A stretch of DNA of 39,513 bases from Cupriavidus plantarum. GTDB lineage: Bacteria; Pseudomonadota; Gammaproteobacteria; Burkholderiales; Burkholderiaceae. The stretch covers positions 1 through 39,513 of the forward strand of contig NZ_CAJPUX010000016.1 in assembly GCF_905397285.1 (NCBI RefSeq), written 5' to 3'. The notes under the pieces are model-generated. The model was not told where the DNA came from and ran no database searches. It was given only the letters and a program-made list of their open reading frames with translations. The position numbers and the translations under genes are program-made. Positions 7,005 to 14,528 of the stretch are shown here, in pieces (position 1 is the first letter of the stretch; each line of letters starts with the position of its first letter).

Positions 7005-7931
7005 ATGACGCAGCTCCGTTCTTCCGCCAGTGCCATCGGGAAGCCAGCGGGGGCTGTTTCGCCCGCGATGCCCGTGATCACGCCGCTACGTGACGACATG
7101 CGCGACTTCCTGCTCACCGAGCGGGATTTCGAGAAGGTCCGCGCGCTGATCCACAAGCGCGCCGGCATCTCGCTGGGCAGCCACAAGCGCGAAATGGTCT
7201 ACAGCCGCCTCGCGCGCCGGCTCCGCTCGCTGCAACTTACCGACTTCGGCAGTTACCTCGCGATGCTCGAGGCCGACGAGGGTTCCGTGGAGTGGGAATA
7301 CTTCACGAATGCGCTCACCACGAACCTGACCTCGTTCTTCCGCGAGGCGCATCACTTTCCGCTGCTCGCCGAGCATGCCAGGAAAGTCGGCCGTCCGTAC
7401 AAGGTGTGGTGCGCGGCCGCCTCGACCGGCGAAGAGCCGTATTCGATCGCGATCACGCTCGCCGAGGCACTTGGCGATCGCGGTGCCACCGTGCTCGCCA
7501 CGGACATCGACACGCAGGTGCTGGCCAAGGCGCGCAACGGCGTGTACACGACCGAGCAGGTCGCGCGATTGTCGCAGGAACGGCTCAAGCGCTTCTTCCT
7601 CAAGGGGACTGGCGCGCGCGCCGGCGCGGTCAAGGTCAAGCCCGATCTGGCCTCGACCATCACGTTCGACGCCCTGAACCTGCTGGCGCCCGACTGGGGC
7701 ATCCGCGAGCAGTTCGATGCGATCTTCTGCCGCAACGTGATGATCTACTTCGACAAGCCGACGCAGGGCCGCATCCTCGAACGGTTTGCGCCGCTGCTGA
7801 AGCCTGACGGCCTGCTGTTCGCGGGACATTCGGAGAACTTCTCCTACGTCACGCGCGCGTTCCAGCTGCGCGGGCAGACGGTGTACGAACTCGCCGGCCG
7901 CGCTGGCGGTACCGGTGTGGGAGGTACGTGA
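7005..7931 (+). CDS. cheR: Chemoreceptor glutamate methyltransferase CheR
   Basis: CheR transfers methyl groups from S-adenosylmethionine to receptor glutamates for adaptation. The N-terminal helical domain starts around DFLLTERDFEKVRALIHKRAGI, followed by the SAM-binding fold with CAAASTGEEPYSIAI and the CRNVMIYFD segment. The 308 residues include about 30 unconserved N-terminal residues; ATG 7005 lacks a clear Shine-Dalgarno sequence, and an internal ATG at 7068 or 7098 would also leave the full domain. The end overlaps cheD by one base if cheD starts at ATG 7931, which indicates coupling. A second, divergent CheR is present at 28390-29271. Confidence 0.95.
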   Translation: MTQLRSSASAIGKPAGAVSPAMPVITPLRDDMRDFLLTERDFEKVRALIHKRAGISLGSHKREMVYSRLARRLRSLQLTDFGSYLAMLEADEGSVEWEYFTNALTTNLTSFFREAHHFPLLAEHARKVGRPYKVWCAAASTGEEPYSIAITLAEALGDRGATVLATDIDTQVLAKARNGVYTTEQVARLSQERLKRFFLKGTGARAGAVKVKPDLASTITFDALNLLAPDWGIREQFDAIFCRNVMIYFDKPTQGRILERFAPLLKPDGLLFAGHSENFSYVTRAFQLRGQTVYELAGRAGGTGVGGT

Positions 7932-8587
7932 TGCGCACCCCGCAAATGCCCGAGGCCATCGCCACGCGCAAGTACTTCGACCGAGAGTTCGGCAAGCAGG
8001 CGATCAAGCTGCTGCCCAACGAGTATTACGTGACCGGTGACGACGTGGTGCTGACCACGGTGCTGGGTTCGTGCGTCGCCGCCTGCATCCGCGACGAGGT
8101 GGCAGGCGTCGGTGGTATGAACCATTTCATGCTGCCCGACGACGAGAATGCCGGTCCGGACCGCGTGCTGTCGGCATCGATGCGCTACGGCTGCTATGCG
8201 CTGGAAGTGCTGATCAACGAACTCCTGAAAATGGGCGCGCGCCGCGAACGCCTGGAAGCGAAAGTTTTTGGTGGCGGCGCGGTGCTTGCGAACATGACGA
8301 CCCTCAATATTGGGGATCGAAATGCCGATTTCGTATTGAAGTACCTGAGGACCGAAGAGATACGCGTGGCGGCGCAGGACCTGCGTGGCCCGCATGCCCG
8401 GCGTGTCAGCTATTTTCCGCTGACGGGGCTGGCGCTCGTGCGCCGGCTCACCCGCCAGGACGACACGGTCGTCGTGGAACGCGATGAGCGGGCATTGGCC
8501 CGCGCGCTGTCCACATCCGCGAGAACGCCCGCGCGAGGCGCCGTGGAATTGTTTACGCGGCAGACGACGTCGAAGGCGTCGTCCTGA
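7931..8587 (+). CDS. cheD: Chemoreceptor glutamine deamidase CheD
   Basis: CheD deamidates receptor glutamines to glutamates and can also interact with CheC-type phosphatases. The catalytic cysteine and histidine are visible in TTVLGSCVAACIRD and GGMNHFMLPD, and the family stretch KVFGGGAVL follows. The length of 218 residues is normal. ATG 7931 is preceded by GGGAGGT (7918-7924), so I prefer it to the adjoining GTG at 7928. The gene overlaps the cheR stop and ends 21 bases before cheB, placing the three receptor-modifying enzymes in one coupled set. Confidence 0.95.
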   Translation: MRTPQMPEAIATRKYFDREFGKQAIKLLPNEYYVTGDDVVLTTVLGSCVAACIRDEVAGVGGMNHFMLPDDENAGPDRVLSASMRYGCYALEVLINELLKMGARRERLEAKVFGGGAVLANMTTLNIGDRNADFVLKYLRTEEIRVAAQDLRGPHARRVSYFPLTGLALVRRLTRQDDTVVVERDERALARALSTSARTPARGAVELFTRQTTSKASS

Positions 8588-8608
8588 AGACAAAAGAGAC
8601 GCAGAACT

Positions 8609-9679
8609 ATGACCGCCGCAAAGATCAAGGTGCTGTGCGTGGATGACTCCGCGCTGATACGCAGCCTGATGACGGAGATCATCAACAGCCAGCCAGACAT
8701 GGAAGTCGTGGGCACGGCGCCGGACCCGCTGGTCGCCCGCGATGCGATCAAGCGGCTGAACCCGGACGTGCTGACGCTAGACGTGGAAATGCCGCGCATG
8801 GACGGACTCGACTTCCTCGAACGCCTGATGCGCCTGCGGCCGATGCCCGTGCTGATGGTGTCGTCGCTGACCGAGCGCGGCTCCGAAATCACGATGCGCG
8901 CGCTGGAACTCGGCGCCGTGGATTTCGTGACCAAGCCGAAGCTCGGCATCCGCGACGGGCTCATCGACTACACGGATACCATCGCGGACAAGATCCGCGC
9001 GGCATCCCGCGCGCGCGTGCGCTCCGCCGCGACGGCACCCGCCGCTGCCGCGGCCACGCCGATCCTGCGCAGCCCGCTGCTGTCGACCGAGAAGCTGATC
9101 ATCGTCGGCGCTTCCACCGGCGGGACAGAAGCCATCAAGGAGTTTCTGATGCCGCTGCCGCCGGATTGTCCGGCGGTCATGATTGTGCAGCACATGCCGG
9201 CCGGTTTCACGCGATCGTTCGCGCAGCGCCTCAACGGCCTGTGCCGCATCACGGTGAAGGAAGCCGAGCATGGCGAACGCGTGCTGCCGGGTTATGCGTA
9301 TATCGCGCCCGGCGACTCGCATCTGATGCTGGCGCGCAGCGGCGCGAACTACGTCGCGCACCTGTCGCAGGATCCACCCGTGAATCGCCACCGGCCATCG
9401 GTCGACGTGCTGTTCGACTCCGCCGCCGTGCATGGCGGCAAGAACGTGACGGGCGTGATCCTGACCGGCATGGGCAAGGACGGCGCGCAGGGCATGTTGC
9501 GCATGCGCGATGCCGGCGCATACAACCTCGCGCAGGACGAGCAGTCCTGCATCGTGTTTGGCATGCCGAAGGAGGCGATAGCCACCGGCGGCGTGCATGA
9601 AGTGGTGCCCCTGCAGTCGATGAGCCAGCGCGTCATGGCGCATCTGGCGACATTCGGTGCACGGGCGCAGCGCGTTTGA
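8609..9679 (+). CDS. cheB: Chemotaxis response regulator methylesterase CheB
   Basis: CheB removes receptor methyl groups and is activated by phosphorylation from CheA. The receiver domain occupies about 1-125, with acidic residues D12/D13 and phospho-acceptor D58 in LDVEMPRMDG. An alanine-rich linker joins it to the C-terminal esterase domain, where the catalytic triad is visible: S169 in VGASTGG, H195 in VQHMPAGF and D291 in GMGKDGAQG. At 356 residues it has the usual length. A modest AAGAG motif precedes the ATG. It is followed by cheY after 30 bases. Confidence 0.97.
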   Translation: MTAAKIKVLCVDDSALIRSLMTEIINSQPDMEVVGTAPDPLVARDAIKRLNPDVLTLDVEMPRMDGLDFLERLMRLRPMPVLMVSSLTERGSEITMRALELGAVDFVTKPKLGIRDGLIDYTDTIADKIRAASRARVRSAATAPAAAAATPILRSPLLSTEKLIIVGASTGGTEAIKEFLMPLPPDCPAVMIVQHMPAGFTRSFAQRLNGLCRITVKEAEHGERVLPGYAYIAPGDSHLMLARSGANYVAHLSQDPPVNRHRPSVDVLFDSAAVHGGKNVTGVILTGMGKDGAQGMLRMRDAGAYNLAQDEQSCIVFGMPKEAIATGGVHEVVPLQSMSQRVMAHLATFGARAQRV

Positions 9680-9709
9680 TTTATTCCACAACTGTTTTGG
9701 AGCCGTAAA

Positions 9710-10099
9710 GTGGACAAGAACATCAAGATCCTGGTGGTCGACGACTTCCCGACCATGCGTCGGATCATCCGTAACCTGCTGAAGGAGCTGGGCTTCAACA
9801 ACGTCGACGAAGCCGAAGATGGCGCCGCCGGCCTGGAGAAGGTCAAGGACGGGAGCTTCAACTTCGTCGTGTCCGACTGGAACATGCCGAACATGGACGG
9901 CCTGACGATGCTGCAATCGATCCGCGCGATTCCCGCGATCGCCAAGACGCCGGTGCTGATGGTGACGGCCGAGGCGAAGAAGGAGAACATCATCGCCGCC
10001 GCGCAGGCGGGTGCCAACGGCTACGTGGTCAAGCCGTTTACCGCCGCCACGCTGGACGAGAAGATCACCAAGATCTTCGAGAAGCTGGGCAAGGAGTAA
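9710..10099 (+). CDS. cheY: Chemotaxis response regulator CheY
   Basis: CheY-P binds the flagellar switch and changes rotation. The 129-residue single receiver has D11, D12, phospho-acceptor D56 in VVSDWNMPNMDG, T86 and K108 in VVKPF, all in their usual places. The start is GTG 9710 with GGAG a few bases upstream, giving an MDKNIKILVVDD N-terminus that matches enterobacterial and beta-proteobacterial CheY. cheZ follows after nine bases. Confidence 0.97.
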   Translation: MDKNIKILVVDDFPTMRRIIRNLLKELGFNNVDEAEDGAAGLEKVKDGSFNFVVSDWNMPNMDGLTMLQSIRAIPAIAKTPVLMVTAEAKKENIIAAAQAGANGYVVKPFTAATLDEKITKIFEKLGKE

Positions 10100-10108
10100 G
10101 GTGACACC

Positions 10109-10753
10109 ATGTCGACGACTCAGACTTCTGCCATCGATTCCGCCGAGCAGATCATCCATCGCATCGGCAACCTTACGCGGATGCTGCGCGACAACATGCG
10201 GGAGCTGGGGCTCGACAAGGAAATCGAGCGCGCCGCCCAGGCCATTCCCGACGCGCGCGATCGCCTGAGCTATATCGCGACGATGACCGAGAAGGCGGCC
10301 GAGCGCAGCCTGAACGCGGTCGAGATCGCCCAGCCGCTGCAGTCCGCGCTCGAGACCCAGGCGGAGGCGCTGGACAAGCGTTGGGAAGAGTGGTTCGCCA
10401 AACCGGTGGAACTGCAGGACGCCCGCGCGCTCGTGCTCGACACGCGCGAGTTCCTTGCCGACGTCCCGGTGAAGACGCGCGCGACCGGTAGCCAGCTGCT
10501 CGAGATCATGATGGCCCAGGACTTCCAGGACCTGACGGGCCAGGTGATCAAGAAGATGATGGACATGATCCGCTCGCTCGAGCAGGAACTGTTGCAGGTG
10601 CTGATCGACAACGTTCCCGCCGATCGCCGCGTGGAGGCGCAGTCCACGCAGGCCACGCTGCTCAACGGTCCGCAGATCAATCCCGAAGGCAAGGCCGACG
10701 TGGTGGCGGATCAGTCGCAGGTGGACGACCTGCTGGCCAGCCTCGGCTTTTGA
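10109..10753 (+). CDS. cheZ: CheY-P phosphatase CheZ
   Basis: CheZ dephosphorylates CheY-P and forms a long four-helix bundle dimer. The 214-residue protein has the catalytic segment AQDFQDLTGQVIKKM, which carries the conserved Asp and Gln, and ends in VDDLLASLGF, the C-terminal peptide that docks CheY. AAGGAG overlapping the cheY stop and the nearby AAGGTGA provide a ribosome site. It is the last gene of the chemotaxis series. Its last 77 bases are overlapped on the other strand by the end of the phospholipase-like gene. Confidence 0.96.
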   Translation: MSTTQTSAIDSAEQIIHRIGNLTRMLRDNMRELGLDKEIERAAQAIPDARDRLSYIATMTEKAAERSLNAVEIAQPLQSALETQAEALDKRWEEWFAKPVELQDARALVLDTREFLADVPVKTRATGSQLLEIMMAQDFQDLTGQVIKKMMDMIRSLEQELLQVLIDNVPADRRVEAQSTQATLLNGPQINPEGKADVVADQSQVDDLLASLGF

Positions 10754-11795
10754 CCTGTCTCGCGGGCGGTGGCGCCCGCCTGTTGATGGCGATGATTTCC
10801 CGGATCAGCGATGGTCCGGGAAAGTCGGCCATCACGATACCGACGTAGCGTGGCTGCCATGCGCGGAGGTACGAGAGCGCAAGGTAGTTGATGCCCTCGA
10901 ACGCGATCGTGCAGATGCCGATAAAGCAGTTCACGCGAGGAAAGTCCGGGTAGACATGCTGGAACGCCGGCGACGTCAGCCCGGTCGCAAGGCGGTTGGC
11001 GTGCTGGCGCGCGCTCGTCTGTCCGCTTGCGACAAAATAGGGAAACACCCCTCCCGCTCCGGACAGATAGGTCACGGGGCCCCAGGGCCGGGCCGGGTCG
11101 AACGCGCGATGCCCGCGCGCGTTGTCCAGCGCCCGCCGCACGATTTCCCATTTCTCATACAGATCCCAGTTCGTGCGCAGGTACCAGGCGTCGGAGACGT
11201 CGTGCAGCTCGAAATACAGGTTCTCCGGAAACAGCAGGATGCGCCCGCGCACGGCGCCGAGCCGTGGCACCGTATGCGAGGCAATCTGAATCACGTCGCG
11301 GTACGCGGCCGTTTCCATGGTCATCGCCATATTGGGCAAAACCGTGCTCCATACGGGGGGCCCTTCCTGCCGCACGCGCAGGAGCACGACCTCGCCTGGG
11401 TGGTCGCAGAGAAATCGCCGCAGCACACGCAGGATCTGGCGCAGGGTCGCATATTGCCGCACTGGGCCGTGATACGCGTGCAGGTGATCGCGGACCAGAC
11501 GCAAGCGGATATCGAATGCCCGCACGCCCGCGTACAACTGCGCGTCCAGCGACATGGCCTGCGTGGCCGCCATGCTGCCGCCATGGCGGCTCATCGAGTT
11601 ATGCGTGCCCGGGATCGAAATTTCGTTCAGGTAACGGTCGTCGGATAGCCCGCGCATCCAGTCCGCGTTGACGCGATGTGGATGCGGCTCCTGCGAATAA
11701 GCGCCGGTGGGACGGGCCTGCGCCGGCTGCGCCAGGACGCTGCAGGCGGCGAGCCAGAAGGCCAGCCGGAGGATGATGCGTGGCAAGTCGTGCAT
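10677..11795 (-). CDS. Exported phosphatidylinositol-specific phospholipase C-like protein
   Basis: The family cleaves phosphoinositides or glycosyl-PI by acid-base catalysis with two histidines. The 372-residue protein starts with a Sec signal peptide (hydrophobic core about residues 7-21, likely cleavage after AQA near 27). The PI-PLC X-domain follows, with H65 in SIPGTHNS, the FDIRLRL segment (D95, R97) and H109 in AYHGPV, then the DHPGEVVLLRV strand. This matches the catalytic core of Bacillus PI-PLC, but the true substrate is unknown. GGAG lies six bases before the ATG. The last 30 or so residues are proline-arginine-rich and lie opposite the 3' end of cheZ, suggesting that the original stop was lost and the tail extended. 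Confidence 0.85.
   Translation of the reverse strand: MHDLPRIILRLAFWLAACSVLAQPAQARPTGAYSQEPHPHRVNADWMRGLSDDRYLNEISIPGTHNSMSRHGGSMAATQAMSLDAQLYAGVRAFDIRLRLVRDHLHAYHGPVRQYATLRQILRVLRRFLCDHPGEVVLLRVRQEGPPVWSTVLPNMAMTMETAAYRDVIQIASHTVPRLGAVRGRILLFPENLYFELHDVSDAWYLRTNWDLYEKWEIVRRALDNARGHRAFDPARPWGPVTYLSGAGGVFPYFVASGQTSARQHANRLATGLTSPAFQHVYPDFPRVNCFIGICTIAFEGINYLALSYLRAWQPRYVGIVMADFPGPSLIREIIAINRRAPPPARQVKSRGWPAGRPPATDPPPRRPCLRD
10762..10779. terminator. Hairpin just after the cheZ stop
   Basis: GCGGGCG (10762-10768) and CGCCCGC (10773-10779) form a perfect seven-base stem with a GTGG loop, nine bases beyond the cheZ stop. No T run follows on the + strand, so intrinsic termination would be weak. 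It lies inside the tail of the convergent phospholipase-like gene. Confidence 0.3.
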
Positions 11796-11911
11796 GTCGG
11801 GCTCCGTAAGTCATGCTGCGGAACCGACATGCTGGAACGCGCGACGCGCGTATTCCTTGATCAGGATTCAATCGCGTATCGAACTCAGCGAATCATGGCG
11901 CCGGCAGACGG

Positions 11912-12481
11912 CTATCGACGGACGAGCGCCACGACGTACACGCATGGCGTCTTGCCGGGATTCACGAACGTGCACGGCGCGGGCGCGCCAAGTTGCAGGC
12001 AGTCGCCAGGCGCGAGCCTGTGCACGAGTTCGCCTTCCTCGAAGACCAGCGTTCCCTCCCGTACCCATATCTGTTGATGCTGGAACGTGAAGGCCGACGA
12101 AGGATAGGAGACACGGGCATTGCCCGGCAGCGTGACCTCGATCAGTTCGATCATGCCGCCGTTTCTCGGCGACACCGCGCGGCGCGTGTAGCCCGTCTCG
12201 GGGTCCTGCCACACGGGCTGCTCGTCATGGCGGCTCAACCGTTCGCCGGCCTGCTCGGCGAGCGCCAGCAGCATCGACAGTTGCAGGCCGAACGCGCCCG
12301 AGAGCTTGCCGAGGATCGTGGCCGTGGGGCTCGCTTCGCCGCGTTCGATCTTGCTGATCATCGCCTTGGACACGCCCGACCGGTCGGCCAGTTCGGCTAG
12401 AGACCAGCCGCGCGATTCGCGCTCGATGCGGACACGGGCGGAGATGGCGTGGGTCGGGTCGGCGGCGAGTCGGTTGTCCAT
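11912..12481 (-). CDS. XRE-family regulator with C-terminal cupin domain
   Basis: A 189-residue regulator. The N-terminal helix-turn-helix (about 12-70) contains RESRGWSLAELADRSGVSKA and ISKIERGEASPTATILGKLS, typical XRE features. The C-terminal half is a small cupin, with FQHQQIWVREGTLVFEEGE and LAPGDCLQLG, likely sensing a small ligand. I place the start at ATG 12481 because it has AAGGA six bases upstream; the frame continues upstream, but the next ATG (12508) would overlap a perfect TATAAT box (12507-12512, - strand) that probably belongs to this gene's own promoter. It diverges from the monooxygenase operon, so it most likely controls that operon and itself. Confidence 0.88.
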   Translation of the reverse strand: MDNRLAADPTHAISARVRIERESRGWSLAELADRSGVSKAMISKIERGEASPTATILGKLSGAFGLQLSMLLALAEQAGERLSRHDEQPVWQDPETGYTRRAVSPRNGGMIELIEVTLPGNARVSYPSSAFTFQHQQIWVREGTLVFEEGELVHRLAPGDCLQLGAPAPCTFVNPGKTPCVYVVALVRR

Positions 12482-12549
12482 GCGGGGTCCTTGCTGGCGG
12501 AACGGCATTATAGGGCGCACCTTTTGCTGCCGAGGGGCATGGTACAGAC

Positions 12550-12563
12550 ACGGGTTTACCCGT
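12550..12563. promoter_or_regulatory. Perfect 14-bp palindrome in the divergent promoter region
   Basis: ACGGGTTTACCCGT is a perfect palindrome between the XRE-cupin regulator and the monooxygenase gene. It lies 14 bases upstream of the predicted -35 of the monooxygenase promoter and 38 bases upstream of the regulator's likely -10 box. It is a second candidate operator. Confidence 0.4.
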
Positions 12564-12576
12564 ATCCGAAAGAGCA

Positions 12577-12605
12577 TTGATTGGTGGTCATTCGTCCACT
12601 ATAGT
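12577..12605 (+). promoter_or_regulatory. Sigma-70 promoter of the monooxygenase operon
   Basis: TTGATT (12577-12582) and TATAGT (12600-12605) are 17 bases apart. Transcription would start near 12612, 26 bases before the ATG, with a CGGAG ribosome site near 12623-12627. The -10 box is inside an 18-base palindrome. Confidence 0.6.
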
Positions 12606-12610
12606 AGACG
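12593..12610. promoter_or_regulatory. Operator-like palindrome over the -10 box
   Basis: CGTCCACTATAGTAGACG is an 18-base inverted repeat with a single mismatched pair. It covers the -10 element of the monooxygenase promoter, so a protein bound here would block RNA polymerase. The divergent XRE-cupin protein is the obvious candidate. Confidence 0.5.
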
Positions 12611-12637
12611 GACAATTTTCGGTCCGGAGCCCCCACG

Positions 12638-13999
12638 ATGCCGCGCGAGATTCGCCTCAATGCCTTCGACATGAACTGCGTCGGTCATATCCAGCAGGGA
12701 CTATGGACGCATCCGCGCGACCAGTCGACGCGTTACAGCGAACTCAAGTACTGGACCGAGTACGCGCGCAAGCTGGAGGCGGGCCTGTTCGACGGCGTGT
12801 TCTTCGCTGACGTCGTCGGCGTCTACGATGTCTATGGCGGCAACGCCGATGCAGCGTTGCGCGGCGGCGTGCAGGTGCCCGTCAACGATCCCATGCTGGT
12901 CATTCCGGCGATGGCGGCCGTGACGCGGCATCTTGGTTTTGGCGTGACGTGCAACCTCACGTACGAGCAGCCGTTCCTGTTCGCCCGCCGCATGTCGACG
13001 CTGGACCATCTGACGGGCGGCCGCATCGGCTGGAATATCGTCACGGGCTACCTCGACAGCGCGGCCCGCGCGATCGGCATCGACGGGCAAATGGCGCACG
13101 ACGATCGCTACGACCTTGCCGACGAATACATGTCCGTGGTGTACAAGCTCTGGGAGGGCAGCTGGGAGGACGACGCGGTCCTAGCCGACCGCACGCGCGG
13201 CGTGTATGTGGATCCGGAGAAGGTGCGTGTGATCCATCATCACGGCAAGCAGTTCAAGGTGGACGCGATGCATCTGTGCGCGCCGTCGCCGCAGCGCACT
13301 CCCGTGCTGTACCAGGCCGGGTCCTCGACACGCGGCCGCGAGTTCGCGGCGACGCATGCCGAATGCGTGTTCGTAAACGGTCAGAAGAAAGAGGCGGTGA
13401 AGGAAATCGTCGATGACATCCGCGCCCGTGCGGTCGGGCTCGGCCGGGGCGCGGAGGACGTCAAGGTGTTCATGGGCGCGACGCTGATCGTCGGTACCAC
13501 CGACGACGAGGCACGCGACAAGTTCGAGGCGTACAGACGCTACGTCAGCGACGAGGCCGCGCTCGTGCATGCGGCCGCGTCGCTCGGCATCGATTTTTCC
13601 AGGTACGACCTCGATGAACCGATCGAGACGGGCAAGAGCCAGGCGATTGTCTCGAACGTGGAAGCGATGAACCGCAGCGCGGGGCCGCAGTGGACACGCC
13701 GCAAGCTGCTGGAACAGATGGTGCTGGGCAGCCGGCAGGCGCCATGGGTCGGCTCCGCTGACCGCCTGGCAGACATGCTGGTGGCATGGAGCGAGGAGAC
13801 GGGCGTGGACGGGTTCAATCTGTCGCGTACGGTGGTGCCCGAGTGTTTCGACGACGTGGTCGAGTTGCTCGTGCCGCGGTTGCAGGCGCGCGGCGTCTAC
13901 AAGACCGCGTATCGCGAAGGCACCTATCGCGACAAGTTGTTCGGCCGGTCCCGGCTGCCGGCGTCGCATACGGCCGCGCAGTACCGCAATCCGCGCTGA
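12638..13999 (+). CDS. FMN-dependent monooxygenase of the NtaA/SnaA/DszA family
   Basis: These bacterial-luciferase-like enzymes use reduced FMN, supplied by a partner reductase, and O2 to oxidise their substrates; members act on nitrilotriacetate, dibenzothiophene sulfone or dimethyl sulfide. The 453-residue protein has the family patterns LNAFDMNCVGHIQQGLW, FDGVFFADVVGVYD, the TSLDHL-like STLDHLTGGRIGWNIVTGY segment and PVLYQAGSSTRGREFAATHAE. The length is typical. The substrate cannot be read from the sequence; sulfur or amino-carboxylate compounds are possible. It heads an operon with the flavin reductase (10 bases downstream) and an MFS transporter, and diverges from the XRE-cupin regulator. 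Confidence 0.9.
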   Translation: MPREIRLNAFDMNCVGHIQQGLWTHPRDQSTRYSELKYWTEYARKLEAGLFDGVFFADVVGVYDVYGGNADAALRGGVQVPVNDPMLVIPAMAAVTRHLGFGVTCNLTYEQPFLFARRMSTLDHLTGGRIGWNIVTGYLDSAARAIGIDGQMAHDDRYDLADEYMSVVYKLWEGSWEDDAVLADRTRGVYVDPEKVRVIHHHGKQFKVDAMHLCAPSPQRTPVLYQAGSSTRGREFAATHAECVFVNGQKKEAVKEIVDDIRARAVGLGRGAEDVKVFMGATLIVGTTDDEARDKFEAYRRYVSDEAALVHAAASLGIDFSRYDLDEPIETGKSQAIVSNVEAMNRSAGPQWTRRKLLEQMVLGSRQAPWVGSADRLADMLVAWSEETGVDGFNLSRTVVPECFDDVVELLVPRLQARGVYKTAYREGTYRDKLFGRSRLPASHTAAQYRNPR

Positions 14000-14009
14000 G
14001 GAGGCGACG

Positions 14010-14528
14010 ATGGAAATCGACAAGACCGCGTTCCGCGATGCCATGGCGGGCCTCGGCGCCGCCGTCAATATCGTCACGACCGACGGCGATGCCGGGCTCG
14101 CGGGCTGCACTGCCTCGGCCGTGTGCGCGGTGACCGACGACCCACCCACGCTGCTCGTCTGCATCAACCGTTCGAGCCGCAACAACGCCGCGATGCGCGA
14201 GAACGGCCGGCTCTGCGTCAACGTGCTGGCTGCCGATCAGCGCGATATCGCCACGCATTTTTCCACGCGCGACCTGTCCATCGCCGAGCGCTTCGCGTGC
14301 GCGGAGTGGGATAGGCTCGCCACGGGCGCGCCCGTGCTGCATGGCGCGGTGAGCGCGCTCGATTGCGAGATCGCTTCGGTCACGGAGGTTGGCACGCACA
14401 CGGTGTTCTTCTGCGCGATCAAGGCCGCGCGGACCGCGAGCGACCGCGACGGGCTCATCTACTTCGGGCGCGATTTTCATCGCGTGGCCGCGCCCGCCGG
14501 CGCGGCAGCGGTTGCCTCCGCAGCATGA
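14010..14528 (+). CDS. RutF-like NAD(P)H:FMN reductase
   Basis: This protein supplies reduced flavin to the upstream monooxygenase. The 172-residue sequence starts FRDAMAGLGAAVNIVTTDGD and contains TASAVCAVTDDPPTLLVCIN and CVNVLAADQ, matching the flavin reductase-like domain and, from memory, being particularly close to E. coli RutF. The rest of the Rut pyrimidine pathway is absent here and the monooxygenase is not RutA, so the resemblance marks fold and cofactor role only. GAGGCGA precedes ATG 14010. The stop overlaps the start of the transporter gene as ATGA. Confidence 0.9.
   Translation: MEIDKTAFRDAMAGLGAAVNIVTTDGDAGLAGCTASAVCAVTDDPPTLLVCINRSSRNNAAMRENGRLCVNVLAADQRDIATHFSTRDLSIAERFACAEWDRLATGAPVLHGAVSALDCEIASVTEVGTHTVFFCAIKAARTASDRDGLIYFGRDFHRVAAPAGAAAVASAA

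Noticed and set aside
14010..14528. A pyrimidine-degradation (Rut) pathway
   Set aside because: The reductase resembles RutF, but the monooxygenase is of the longer NtaA/DszA type and no RutB-E, G or R genes are present.
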